Positions 31,879 to 39,924 of a stretch of 64,000 nucleotides of DNA are shown piece by piece; the first letter of the stretch is position 1, and each line of letters begins with the position of its first letter. Under the pieces are notes generated by a model. The model was not told the origin of the DNA and ran no database searches. It saw only the letters and a program-made list of their open reading frames with translations. The translations under genes were made by a program, and so were the position numbers. The stretch is from Brevundimonas bullata (GTDB lineage: Bacteria; Pseudomonadota; Alphaproteobacteria; Caulobacterales; Caulobacteraceae): NCBI RefSeq assembly GCF_003350205.1, contig NZ_QLLC01000008.1, positions 59,278 through 123,277 on the forward strand, written 5' to 3'.

Positions 31879-34800
31879 ACATCGCCACCCCGCACATGAC
31901 GCCGCGCCCCGACCCGCAGATCCGCGCTGCCGATCCGGCCCTGTCGGTCTTCGTCACCGCCAACGCCGGCTCGGGCAAGACCACCACCCTGGTCAGCCGC
32001 GTGGCCCGCCTGCTGCTGGGCGGGGCCGGGGCCTCGGCCATCCTCTGCGTCACCTACACCAAGGCCGCCGCCGCCGAGATGCAAGCCCGCCTGTTCGAGA
32101 CCCTGGGCAAGTGGGCGGTCATGGACGACGCCGCCCTGTCCGCCGAACTGGCCCGGCTGGACGCCAGCGATCCCGAAAGCCTCAACCCAGCCCGCCTGTC
32201 CGAGGCGCGCCGCCTGTTCGCCCGCGCGCTGGAGACGCCGGGCGGGCTGAAGATCCAGACCATCCACGCCTTCTGCGAAAAGCTGCTGCGCCGCTTCCCC
32301 ATCGAGGCGGGCGTCTCGCCGCGCTTCACCGTGCTGGAAAACGAAGCCGCCATCGCCCTCAGCCACGCCGCGCGCGAAGAGCTGGCCCGCGCCGCGCTGA
32401 GAGACCCCGAGGGTCCGGTGGGTCAGGCCTACAGCCATTTCGCCGTCGAGCTGGACTGGGGCCGCTTCGAGAGCCTGCTGGCCATGATCGAGGCCCGGCG
32501 CGCCGACCTGACCGACTACGTCGCCCGCGTCGGCGACGGCGCGGCCCCCGGCCCCCACGCCCTGACCGGCGCCGATCCAGACCAGACGCCCGACGACATT
32601 GAGGCCGACTTCATCCGCTGGCTGGACCGGGGCGAGGTCCGCCGCATGGCCGAGCTGATGGCGACGGGCGGCAAGACCGACAAGGACCGCGCCGCCGAAC
32701 TGATCCACGCCCTCGACCACGAGTGGAGCTTCCACGGCTTCGGTGTCGTCTTCCTCACCGGCACAGGGTCGCCGCGCAAGTCGATGGCGACCAAGCAGGC
32801 CCCGCCCGACGCCGGCGGCTGGCTGACCGATCTGCAGGCCAAGTACTTGGCCACGCTGGACGTGATGCGCGCCGCCAAGGTCGCCGCCGACACTATCAAA
32901 CTTCTGACCCTGGCCGTGGCCCACGCCGCCTTCTACGAGGCGGCCAAGGCCGAGCGCGGGGCGCTGGACTTCTCCGACCTGGTGGCCAAGACCGTCGATC
33001 TGCTGACCACGCGCTCGACCGCCGCCTGGGTGCTCTACAAGCTGGACGGCGGCATCGACCACGTCCTGATCGACGAGGCCCAGGACACGGCCCCCGAGCA
33101 GTGGGCCATCATGCGCGCCCTGACCGGCGAGTTCTTCTCGGGCGAAGAGACCGACCGCACCGTCTTCGCCGTCGGCGATGAAAAGCAGTCGATCTACTCC
33201 TTCCAGGGCGCCCGCCCCGAACGCCTGCGTCAGGAATCCCAGGTCTATGACGCACTGATCCGGGCCTCCGGTTCCGCCTTCGAAGGCGTGCCGCTGGAGA
33301 CCTCCTATCGCTCGACCGAGGACGTCCTCGCCTTCGTCGATCACGCCTTCGCCGATCCCGAGCGCACCCGCGCCCTGGTGGGCGAGGCGGGCGACATCCC
33401 CCGCCACCTGCCCGCCCGCGTCGGCCAGCGCGGCAGCGTCGACCTCTGGCCCCTGTTCATGGACGAGGCCCCGCCCGAGCGCGACGCCTGGGACGACCCC
33501 GTCGATGAGGAAGGCGTCGCCGGCGCCCGCAAGCGCATGGCCGCCGCCCTGGCCCAGGAGATCAGGCGTCAGGTCGAGACCGGCGCCACCGTCTATGACC
33601 GCAACACGCGCCAGCCCCGCGCCAGCGGCTATGGCGACTTCCTCATCCTGGTGCGCCGCCGCGACGCCACGTTTGAAGAGATCATCCGCGCCCTGAAGAG
33701 CGCCGGCGTGCCCGTCGCCGGGGCCGACCGGCTGAAACTGTCGAGCCACATCGTCTTCGACGATCTCAAGGCCCTGGCCCGCTTCGCCCTCTTCCCCGGC
33801 GACGACCTGTCGTTGGCCGAGGTGCTGCGCAGCCCCTTCTGCGACGTGGACGAGGCCTCGCTCTATGATCTGGCCGGGCGCGAGAAACGTCAGGGCCTTT
33901 GGCGCGAACTGAAGAGCCGCGCCGATGAACGCCCCGAATGGCGCCGCGCTCTGGAACTGTGCCTGAGCGCCCGCGCCGCCCGCGACAGCGATCCCTTCGC
34001 CTTCTTCTCGACCCTACTCAACCGGGTGGACGACACGGGCGTCTCGGGCCGCGCCCGTGTCCTGACCCGCTTGGGGCGCGAGGCCGAGGAAGCCATCGAC
34101 GAGACCCTCAATCAGGTCCTGGCCGCCGAGAACCGGGGCGGGACCGATCTCGAAACCTGCCTCGCCCTGCTGGAAGCCGCCGACGTCGAGGTGAAGCGCG
34201 AACTGGAAGGCCCGCGCGGCGAGGTCCGCGTCATGACCGTCCACGGCGCCAAGGGGCTGGAGGCGCCCGTCGTCATCCTGCCCGACACCACGATGAAGGC
34301 GAAGGCCCAAGGCCCGAGCCTGATGCCCGTCGCGCTGGACGCCATCGGCATGGGCGACGGCGAGGCCTGGCTGATGTGCCCCGGCTCATCCAAGGAAGAC
34401 TGCGCCGCCTCCGAGGCCGCCCGCGCCGCACGCGAGGCCCGCGTCAGCGACGAATCCCTGCGCCTGCTCTACGTCGCCCTGACCCGCGCCCGCGACCGCG
34501 TCATCATCATGGGCCGAGGCTCCAAGCGCGCCCCCGAACCCGGCGACTGGTGGTCGGTCATCGAGGAGACCTTCAACCGCCTCGGCGATGAGGTCCGCAC
34601 GCTGGACAACAACGTCCGCCGCTACGGCGTCGATCTCGACGTTCTGCCCGCCGTGACCGCTGCCGCCGAGTCCCGCCCCGAGGCCCCGGACTGGACGCGC
34701 ACGACCCCCGCCCGCGACGCCGCCGCCCGCTTCGCCTCGCCGTCGCAGATGCAGGAGCAGAAGCGCATCCCCGCGCCGTCTCCGCTCGCGCGCGGCGAAG

Positions 34801-35330
34801 GTCCCGGCGCCGGTCTGGGCCGTTTCCGGCGCGGCGACCTGATCCACCGCCTGCTGGAGCGCCTGCCCGACATCGCCGCCCACGACCGGCCCGACGCCGC
34901 CGCCCGGATGCTGGCGCGCGAGCGCGACCTGTCGGACGAACAGCGCGCCGAGATGATCGGGGCCGCCTTCGCCGTGCTGGACGATGCGCGGTTCGCGCCC
35001 GTCTTCGGCCAGGGCTCTCGCGCCGAGGTGGCCCTGACCGGCTCCTCGCCCGACCTGCCGTCCGGCGTCTCCATCTCAGGCCGCATCGACCGGCTGGTGG
35101 TCACGCCCGAACGGGTGCTGGTGGTGGACTTCAAGTCCAACCGCCCGGCCCCCGATCATGTCGAGGACGCTGACCCCGCCTATGTGCTGCAGATGGCGAT
35201 CTATACCGCCGTGCTGAAGCGCCTCTATCCCGATCGCGCCGTCGAGGCGGCCCTGGTCTGGACCGACGGACCGAAGCTGATGGCCGTGCCGCAAAGCCTG
35301 ATGGACGCGGCGCTTTCAAATGCGCGTTGA
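31875..35330 (+). CDS. addA: AddA, UvrD-type helicase-nuclease subunit of AddAB
   Basis: An 1151-residue SF1A helicase with a C-terminal nuclease. Walker A is VTANAGSGKTTTLVSR (Lys 35). Walker B is HVLIDEAQDTAPEQW near residues 396-410, followed by VGDEKQSIYSFQGARPE and the motif VMTVHGAKGLEAPVVILPD. LLYVALTRARDRVII comes later. Near the end RGDLIHRLLERLP, ISGRIDRLVV and VVDFKSNRPAP supply the nuclease residues. Start 31875 overlaps addB by four bases, giving equimolar production. The last four codons lie in the left arm of an inverted repeat. Confidence 0.95.
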   Translation: MNIATPHMTPRPDPQIRAADPALSVFVTANAGSGKTTTLVSRVARLLLGGAGASAILCVTYTKAAAAEMQARLFETLGKWAVMDDAALSAELARLDASDPESLNPARLSEARRLFARALETPGGLKIQTIHAFCEKLLRRFPIEAGVSPRFTVLENEAAIALSHAAREELARAALRDPEGPVGQAYSHFAVELDWGRFESLLAMIEARRADLTDYVARVGDGAAPGPHALTGADPDQTPDDIEADFIRWLDRGEVRRMAELMATGGKTDKDRAAELIHALDHEWSFHGFGVVFLTGTGSPRKSMATKQAPPDAGGWLTDLQAKYLATLDVMRAAKVAADTIKLLTLAVAHAAFYEAAKAERGALDFSDLVAKTVDLLTTRSTAAWVLYKLDGGIDHVLIDEAQDTAPEQWAIMRALTGEFFSGEETDRTVFAVGDEKQSIYSFQGARPERLRQESQVYDALIRASGSAFEGVPLETSYRSTEDVLAFVDHAFADPERTRALVGEAGDIPRHLPARVGQRGSVDLWPLFMDEAPPERDAWDDPVDEEGVAGARKRMAAALAQEIRRQVETGATVYDRNTRQPRASGYGDFLILVRRRDATFEEIIRALKSAGVPVAGADRLKLSSHIVFDDLKALARFALFPGDDLSLAEVLRSPFCDVDEASLYDLAGREKRQGLWRELKSRADERPEWRRALELCLSARAARDSDPFAFFSTLLNRVDDTGVSGRARVLTRLGREAEEAIDETLNQVLAAENRGGTDLETCLALLEAADVEVKRELEGPRGEVRVMTVHGAKGLEAPVVILPDTTMKAKAQGPSLMPVALDAIGMGDGEAWLMCPGSSKEDCAASEAARAAREARVSDESLRLLYVALTRARDRVIIMGRGSKRAPEPGDWWSVIEETFNRLGDEVRTLDNNVRRYGVDLDVLPAVTAAAESRPEAPDWTRTTPARDAAARFASPSQMQEQKRIPAPSPLARGEGPGAGLGRFRRGDLIHRLLERLPDIAAHDRPDAAARMLARERDLSDEQRAEMIGAAFAVLDDARFAPVFGQGSRAEVALTGSSPDLPSGVSISGRIDRLVVTPERVLVVDFKSNRPAPDHVEDADPAYVLQMAIYTAVLKRLYPDRAVEAALVWTDGPKLMAVPQSLMDAALSNAR

Positions 35331-35375
35331 TTTGTGGAGCAATCGCTCCCACATCTGCGACTGATATCAACGCGC
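35322..35375 (+). repeat. Nested hairpin spanning the addA stop codon
   Basis: A perfect 10-base inverted repeat, GCGCGTTGAT (35322-35331) and ATCAACGCGC (35366-35375), encloses an inner hairpin with TGTGGAGC pairing with GCTCCCACA around AATC. The addA stop codon is within the left arm. The right arm runs into the first of two 40-base hairpins. The structure may protect the addA mRNA 3' end or be part of the same repeat cluster. Confidence 0.55.
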
Positions 35376-35411
35376 TCAAGCAGCGAGGTCCTGCGGACCG
35401 AGCGTTAGCGC
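35372..35411 (+). repeat. 40-nt hairpin element, unit 1
   Basis: A 40-base unit with matching ends GCGCT and AGCGC and an inner hairpin GGTCC-TGC-GGACC. A second copy lies 51 bases downstream. The two differ at five positions. Four of these make two compensatory pairs (positions 2 with 39, and 18 with 26) and the fifth is in the loop, so base pairing looks to be preserved by selection. Confidence 0.65.
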
Positions 35412-35422
35412 ACTAAAAATGC

Positions 35423-35462
35423 GTGCTCAAGCAGCGAGGCCCCGCGGGCCGAGCGTTAGCAC
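35423..35462 (+). repeat. 40-nt hairpin element, unit 2, in the trxA leader
   Basis: The second copy, with ends GTGCT and AGCAC and inner hairpin GGCCC-CGC-GGGCC. It ends 20 bases before the trxA start codon and 8 bases before its GGAGAG ribosome site, so if transcribed it is in the trxA 5' leader. A paired-hairpin (REPIN-like) arrangement or an mRNA leader control element are both possible; a CRISPR array is ruled out by only two copies and an 11-base gap. Confidence 0.65.
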
Positions 35463-35482
35463 CCCTAAAAGGAGAGCCATTC

Positions 35483-35815
35483 ATGGCGACTGTCAAAGTC
35501 ACCGACGAAAGCTTCGACGCCGACGTCCTGAAATCCTCGACCCCCGTCCTGGTGGACTTCTGGGCCGAGTGGTGCGGCCCCTGCAAGCAGATCGGCCCGG
35601 CGCTGGAACAGATCGCCGACGAGCTGTCGGGCAAGGTGACGATCGCCAAGATCAACATCGACGACAGCCCCATGACCCCGTCCAAGATGGGCGTCAAAGG
35701 CATCCCGACCCTGATGCTGTTCAAGGACGGCCAGCTGGCTTCGATGAAGGTCGGCGCCATGCCCAAGGGCAAGATCGTCGAATGGCTAGCCGAAGCCGGC
35801 GTCAAGGCCGACTGA
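35483..35815 (+). CDS. trxA: Thioredoxin 1
   Basis: A 110-residue cytosolic disulfide reductase. It has the canonical WCGPCK active site (Cys 31 and 34), the buried Asp in VLVDFWAEW, the cis-Pro in KGIPTLMLFKDG and the C-terminal helix KGKIVEWLAEAGV. Family length is normal. I start at ATG 35483, after AAAAGGAGAG, since the longer frame runs through the 40-base repeat. Downstream is an intrinsic terminator. Confidence 0.97.
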   Translation: MATVKVTDESFDADVLKSSTPVLVDFWAEWCGPCKQIGPALEQIADELSGKVTIAKINIDDSPMTPSKMGVKGIPTLMLFKDGQLASMKVGAMPKGKIVEWLAEAGVKAD

Positions 35816-35842
35816 CGAGCTTCGCCTTCGAGAACTAAAGAG

Positions 35843-35872
35843 GCGGCGCATCCCAGGGTGCGCCGCTTTTTT
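35843..35872 (+). terminator. Intrinsic terminator of trxA
   Basis: Perfect arms GCGGCGCA (35843-35850) and TGCGCCGC (35859-35866) with an 8-base loop, followed at once by six T. This is a classic rho-independent terminator 28 bases after the trxA stop. Confidence 0.92.
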
Positions 35873-35884
35873 CTTGTCTGCCCC

Positions 35885-36016
35885 TTTCCTCCCCACTCTG
35901 TGGGGAGGGGGACCGCGAAGCGGTGGAGGGGGCGGCGCAAACGCCCGCCGTCGAGACACCCCCTCCGTCACGGCCGCTACGCGTCCGCGCCACCTCCCCA
36001 TGAAATGGGGAGGAAA
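35885..36016. repeat. Intergenic repeat family B, copy 2 (complete)
   Basis: Starts with a hairpin CCTCCCCA-CTCTG-TGGGGAGG (35888-35908). A central part with CGGTGGAGGGGG and CCCCCTCCGTCA opposes partial arms. It ends with CCTCCCCAT-GAA-ATGGGGAGG (35993-36013). Bases 35959-36016 match bases 3-60 of the window at equal length. It lies between the trxA terminator and the 3' end of the leftward fadD gene, ending 13 bases from the fadD stop. It fills the gap; no gene is seen. Confidence 0.75.
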
Positions 36017-36029
36017 GCGCACCGTCATC

Positions 36030-37766
36030 TCACCCCCGCAGCTCCCGCCGCAGCACCTTGCCCACCGGCGTCTTGGGCAGGGGCTCAGCTCTGAACTCCA
36101 CCAGACGCGGCACCTTGTAGGCCGTCAGCTGCGCCCGGCAGTGGGCGATCAGCATCTCCGCCGTCAGCTCGGGCGAGCGCGGCACGACCACGATCTTGAT
36201 CCGTTCGCCCTGCACCGGATCGGGCACGCCGACCGCCGCCACCTCCTCGACCAGAGGATGGCTGGCCACCACATCCTCGATCTCGCCCGGATAGACGTTG
36301 AAGCCCGAGACCAGGATCATGTCCTTGATCCGGTCCACCAGCCGCACCCGGCCATTGGCCTGCATCACCCCGACGTCGCCGGTCGCCAGCCAGCCGTCCG
36401 CCGAAATGGCCTTTGCCGTCTCGTCCGGCCTTTGCCAGTAGCCCAGCATGACCTGGGGCCCGCGCACGCACAGCTCGCCCGGCTCGTCGATCCCGGCCCA
36501 GGTTCCGTTCTCGCGCCGCATCCGCACCTCGGTCGAGGGCACCGGCAGACCCACGGTGCCGTCAAAGCCCATGCGTTCCGGGTGCGCCAGATCAACAAGG
36601 CCGATGCAGACCACCGGCGAGGTTTCGGTCAGGCCGTAGCCGTCCACCAGGGGCGCCCCCGTCACCGCCTCCCACTCCTCGGCCACCACCTTCTGCGTCG
36701 CCATGCCCCCGGCGATGGTCAGCTTCAGGTCCGAGAAGTCGCGATTGCGGAACGCCTCGGTCTTCAACAGGCTGGAAAACAGGGTGTTCAGCCCCGTCAT
36801 GCCGACGAAGCGCTCCTTCCTCAGGATCCATTCCACGCGTTTTGAATCGCGCGGATTGGCGATCAGGATGTTCCGTCCCCCCGCCCCGGTGAACATCATC
36901 AGGTTCGCCGTCAGGGAGAAGATATGATAGAGTGGCAGCATGGTGACGTTGCCGATCACCTCGCCCTGATCGATCTGATCCAGCACCCAGGCGCGGCCTT
37001 GCAGGGTATTGGCCAGGATGTTGCGGTGGGTCAGCATGGCCCCCTTGGCCACCCCCGAGGTGCCCCCCGTATATTGCAGGAAGGCCAAGTCCTCCGGCTT
37101 GGTTTCGACCGGCTTCAGGGTCAGACGCCGCGCCCGCCGCATCAGGGCCTTCCAGCGATGCGCGTCCGGCAGACGCCAGGCCGGAACCAGCTTCTGCACG
37201 TGGCGCATCATGGCGCTGACGGCGACGCCCTTCAGGCCCGGCATCATGTCGCCCATCGCCGTGACGACGACGTGACGAACCTGGGTCCCCTCGCGCGCCT
37301 GCTCCAGCGTCTTGGCGAACATGTCCATCACCACGATGGCGACCGCGCCGCTGTCCTTCAGCTGGTGCTGCAGTTCGCGCGGCGTGTAGAGCGGGTTGAC
37401 GTTGACCACCACGGCGCCGGCGAACAGGACGCCGAACAGGGCCGTCGGATACTGCAGGCCGTTGGGCATCATCAACGCCACTCGGTCGCCGGGCTGGACC
37501 CCGACCGATTGCAGCCAGGCGCCGAAGGCCTTGGCCGCGCTCAGCACCTGGCCATAGGTCAGGGCCGTGCCCAGGCTGACGTAGCCGGGACGTTCGGCGA
37601 AGCGGCGCGAGTCCGCCTCGAACATCTGCTGCACCGAGGTCCAGCGCGTCAGCTCATCCTCGATGCAGGCCGGCACCCCGGTGCGGTAATGGGCGGTCCA
37701 GAACCGCTCGGCCCACAGCCGGTCCGCCTCGGCGGAAGCGGCGCTCTCGACAGCCAGATCGCTCAT
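36030..37766 (-). CDS. fadD: Long-chain fatty acid-CoA ligase (AMP-forming)
   Basis: Activates fatty acids to acyl-CoA with ATP at the membrane; 578 residues. The AMP-binding P-loop is FLQYTGGTSGVAKGAMLTH near residue 232. The adenine motif is VDGYGLTETSPVV near 375, and ATGDVGVMQANGRVRLVDRI with SGFNVYPGEIEDVV mark the hinge and A8 motif. The C-terminal Lys is in PLPKTPVGKVLRREL. The start at 37766 overlaps the stop of the thiolase gene (ATGA). It is the last gene of the lipid operon. Confidence 0.94.
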   Translation of the reverse strand: MSDLAVESAASAEADRLWAERFWTAHYRTGVPACIEDELTRWTSVQQMFEADSRRFAERPGYVSLGTALTYGQVLSAAKAFGAWLQSVGVQPGDRVALMMPNGLQYPTALFGVLFAGAVVVNVNPLYTPRELQHQLKDSGAVAIVVMDMFAKTLEQAREGTQVRHVVVTAMGDMMPGLKGVAVSAMMRHVQKLVPAWRLPDAHRWKALMRRARRLTLKPVETKPEDLAFLQYTGGTSGVAKGAMLTHRNILANTLQGRAWVLDQIDQGEVIGNVTMLPLYHIFSLTANLMMFTGAGGRNILIANPRDSKRVEWILRKERFVGMTGLNTLFSSLLKTEAFRNRDFSDLKLTIAGGMATQKVVAEEWEAVTGAPLVDGYGLTETSPVVCIGLVDLAHPERMGFDGTVGLPVPSTEVRMRRENGTWAGIDEPGELCVRGPQVMLGYWQRPDETAKAISADGWLATGDVGVMQANGRVRLVDRIKDMILVSGFNVYPGEIEDVVASHPLVEEVAAVGVPDPVQGERIKIVVVPRSPELTAEMLIAHCRAQLTAYKVPRLVEFRAEPLPKTPVGKVLRRELRG

Positions 37767-39049
37767 TTCTCCACCACCGCCACCACGCCCTGACCGCCCG
37801 CCGCGCAGATCGAGATCAGGCCGCGCCCGCCGCCGCGCCGGTCGATCATGGTCGCCAGATTGGCCAGGATGCGCCCCCCCGTCGCCGCGAACGGATGCCC
37901 CGCCGCCAGCGAGCCGCCGTTGACGTTCAGCCGGCTCATGTCGATGGCCCCCGGCGCACGCTCCAGCCCCAGACGGGTGCGGGCATAGTCCTCGTCCTGC
38001 CACGCCTTCAGGGTGCACAGGACCTGGGCGGCGAAGGCCTCGTGGATTTCATAGAGGTCGAACTCCTGCAGGCTGAGCCCCAGCCTGGCCAGCATCCGCG
38101 GCACGGCGTAGGCGGGCGCCATCAGCAGCCCCTCGTCGCCCTTCACAAAGTCCACCGCCGCCGTCTCGCCGGTACGCAAGTAGGCCAGAACCGGCAGGCC
38201 GCGCGCCTTGGCCCAGTCCTCGCTGGCCAGCAACACGGTCGAGGCCCCGTCGGTCAGGGGCGTCGAATTGGCCGCCGTCAGCGTGCCGTTCACCCGGTCG
38301 AACACCGGCTTCATCGTCGCCAGTTTCGCCGGATCGATGTCGGGCCTCAGGTTGTTGTCGCGATTCAATCCCCGGAACGGCGTCACCAGGGTGTAGAACA
38401 GCCCGGCCTCCCAGGCGGCGGCGGCGTTGCGGTGACTGGCCACGGCCAGGGCGTCCTGATCCTCGCGCGGAATGGCCCAGCGCTTGGCCATCTGCTCGCA
38501 GCTATCGCCCATCGACAGGCCGGTGCGCGGCTCAGCGTTGCGCGGCGGCTCTGGCTTGAAGGGGGCGCTCAGACCGGCCCCCAGCAGGGCCTTGATCCGC
38601 CCGCCTGTGGTCTTCTCGCGGTTGGCGGCCAACAGCGCCTTGCGGAACTTTTCATTGAGCCCGATCGGCGCGTCCGAGGTGGTGTCCACCCCGCCCGCGA
38701 TGCCGACTTCGATCTGGCCCAGGGCGATCTTGTTGGCCACCAGAATGGCCGCCTCCAGCCCGGTGCCGCAGGCCTGGCTGACGTCATAAGTCGGGGTGTC
38801 GTGGCCAATGGTGGTGTCCAGCAGGCTCTCGCGGGTCAGGGCGATATCGCGCGACAGCTTCAGCACCGCCCCCGCCGCCACCTCGCCCAGCCGCAGGCCA
38901 TGCAGATCGTAGCGGTCGGCCAGCCCCTGCAACGCCGCCGTCAGCATCTCCTGATTGGAGGCCTCGGCATAGGCGGTGTTGGACCGCGCAAAAGGAATGC
39001 GATTGCCGCCGAGAATGGCGACCCGGCGCGGCGCGGACGAGGTCAGCAT
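37763..39049 (-). CDS. Acetyl-CoA C-acyltransferase (thiolase, FadI-like)
   Basis: The thiolytic step of a fatty acyl cycle: 3-ketoacyl-CoA plus CoA to acyl-CoA and acetyl-CoA. 428 residues, the longer FadI-like kind. Nucleophile Cys 94 is in SQACGTGLEAAIL, the His in GGSLAAGHPFAATGGRI, and the second Cys in ISICAAGGQGVVAVV near the C-terminus. EIHEAFAAQ is intact. It overlaps fadD (four bases) and maoC (seven bases), so it lies inside the same coupled operon. The direction of the cycle (breakdown or elongation) cannot be read from the gene alone. Confidence 0.92.
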   Translation of the reverse strand: MLTSSAPRRVAILGGNRIPFARSNTAYAEASNQEMLTAALQGLADRYDLHGLRLGEVAAGAVLKLSRDIALTRESLLDTTIGHDTPTYDVSQACGTGLEAAILVANKIALGQIEVGIAGGVDTTSDAPIGLNEKFRKALLAANREKTTGGRIKALLGAGLSAPFKPEPPRNAEPRTGLSMGDSCEQMAKRWAIPREDQDALAVASHRNAAAAWEAGLFYTLVTPFRGLNRDNNLRPDIDPAKLATMKPVFDRVNGTLTAANSTPLTDGASTVLLASEDWAKARGLPVLAYLRTGETAAVDFVKGDEGLLMAPAYAVPRMLARLGLSLQEFDLYEIHEAFAAQVLCTLKAWQDEDYARTRLGLERAPGAIDMSRLNVNGGSLAAGHPFAATGGRILANLATMIDRRGGGRGLISICAAGGQGVVAVVEK

Positions 39050-39924
39050 GCAACAGAATCCTCAGACGAAAGGGTCAGCCGACCCCGGAGATGGGCGCGG
39101 GCGCCGGTCGCTTCGCGCACCTCGAAATCACGGAGATCACCAGCAGGCCCGGCGTAGAGCCCCGCCTGTCCCGGCAGGAAGAGCGGCGCGCGAAAGGCGA
39201 CCTCGATCTCGGCGGCGTCCAGCGGCGCAGGCGGCGACAGGGCGGCGACGGCCCGCGCCTTGGTCCACATCCCATGAGCAATGGCGCGGCGAAAGCCGAA
39301 CAGCCGCGCCCCCAGGGCCGAGGTGTGGATCGGATTGGCGTCGCCCGAAACGCGCGCATAGCGACGGCCCATATCGGCGGGAACGGTCCAGGTCTCGACC
39401 AGCCGGTCGGCCTCGTCGCCGGTCAGCACCGGCGTCGGATCGCCCTGCCCGCAACGCCCGAGCCGCAGATAGACGCTCACCCCCTCCCACACCGTCTCGC
39501 CGTCGCGCGTCGCTGTGGTCTCCAGCGTAAAGGCCTGCCCCTTGTCGTGGGCCAAAAACCGCCCCGCCCGCGCCGTCAGCGTCAGCCGGTCGCCGAGGTT
39601 CAGCCGGGCGTGCTGACGAATGCGGTTGTGCAGATGCACCAGCCCCACAGCCGGATAGGGGAAGTCCGCGCCCAGCATCAGCCGCATCTGCAGCGGAAAG
39701 GCCAGGATGTGCGGCCAGGTGATCGGCACCCCCTGTTCGGGCGCAAAGCCGCAGAGGTCGGCATAGGCGGCGACCGTCTCGGCCTCCAGCATGACCTCGC
39801 GCTGCAAGAGGCGTTGCGGCAGGGCCGCCTCGTCCGGCTTGCCGCGCAGCATCCCTCGCAGCGCCCCGCCGACCACCGCCGCGCCCGACAGAGGGGCATC
39901 GATCTGCTCGATCGCCGCCGTCAT
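39043..39924 (-). CDS. MaoC-family (R)-specific enoyl-CoA hydratase
   Basis: A 293-residue hot-dog protein with two MaoC-like halves. The C-terminal half has the complete hydratase-2 motif YARVSGDANPIHTSALGA (about residues 189-206) with catalytic Asp and His. N-terminal ITWPHILAFPLQMRLML is typical of the two-domain MaoC/HtdX-like group. These enzymes form (R)-3-hydroxyacyl-CoA from trans-2-enoyl-CoA. The start at 39924 overlaps the stop of fabG (ATGA). It matches the (R)-specific FabG reductase encoded next to it. Confidence 0.88.
   Translation of the reverse strand: MTAAIEQIDAPLSGAAVVGGALRGMLRGKPDEAALPQRLLQREVMLEAETVAAYADLCGFAPEQGVPITWPHILAFPLQMRLMLGADFPYPAVGLVHLHNRIRQHARLNLGDRLTLTARAGRFLAHDKGQAFTLETTATRDGETVWEGVSVYLRLGRCGQGDPTPVLTGDEADRLVETWTVPADMGRRYARVSGDANPIHTSALGARLFGFRRAIAHGMWTKARAVAALSPPAPLDAAEIEVAFRAPLFLPGQAGLYAGPAGDLRDFEVREATGARAHLRGRLTLSSEDSVAC

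Noticed and set aside
28801..35330. AddAB with RecQ as part of a phage-defence island
   Set aside because: These are core repair genes in normal operon context with trxA and murU, with no defence genes, integrase or compositional change.
35372..35462. Possible short CRISPR array
   Set aside because: Only two repeat units of 40 bases with an 11-base gap, no cas genes, and the units are hairpins with compensatory changes.
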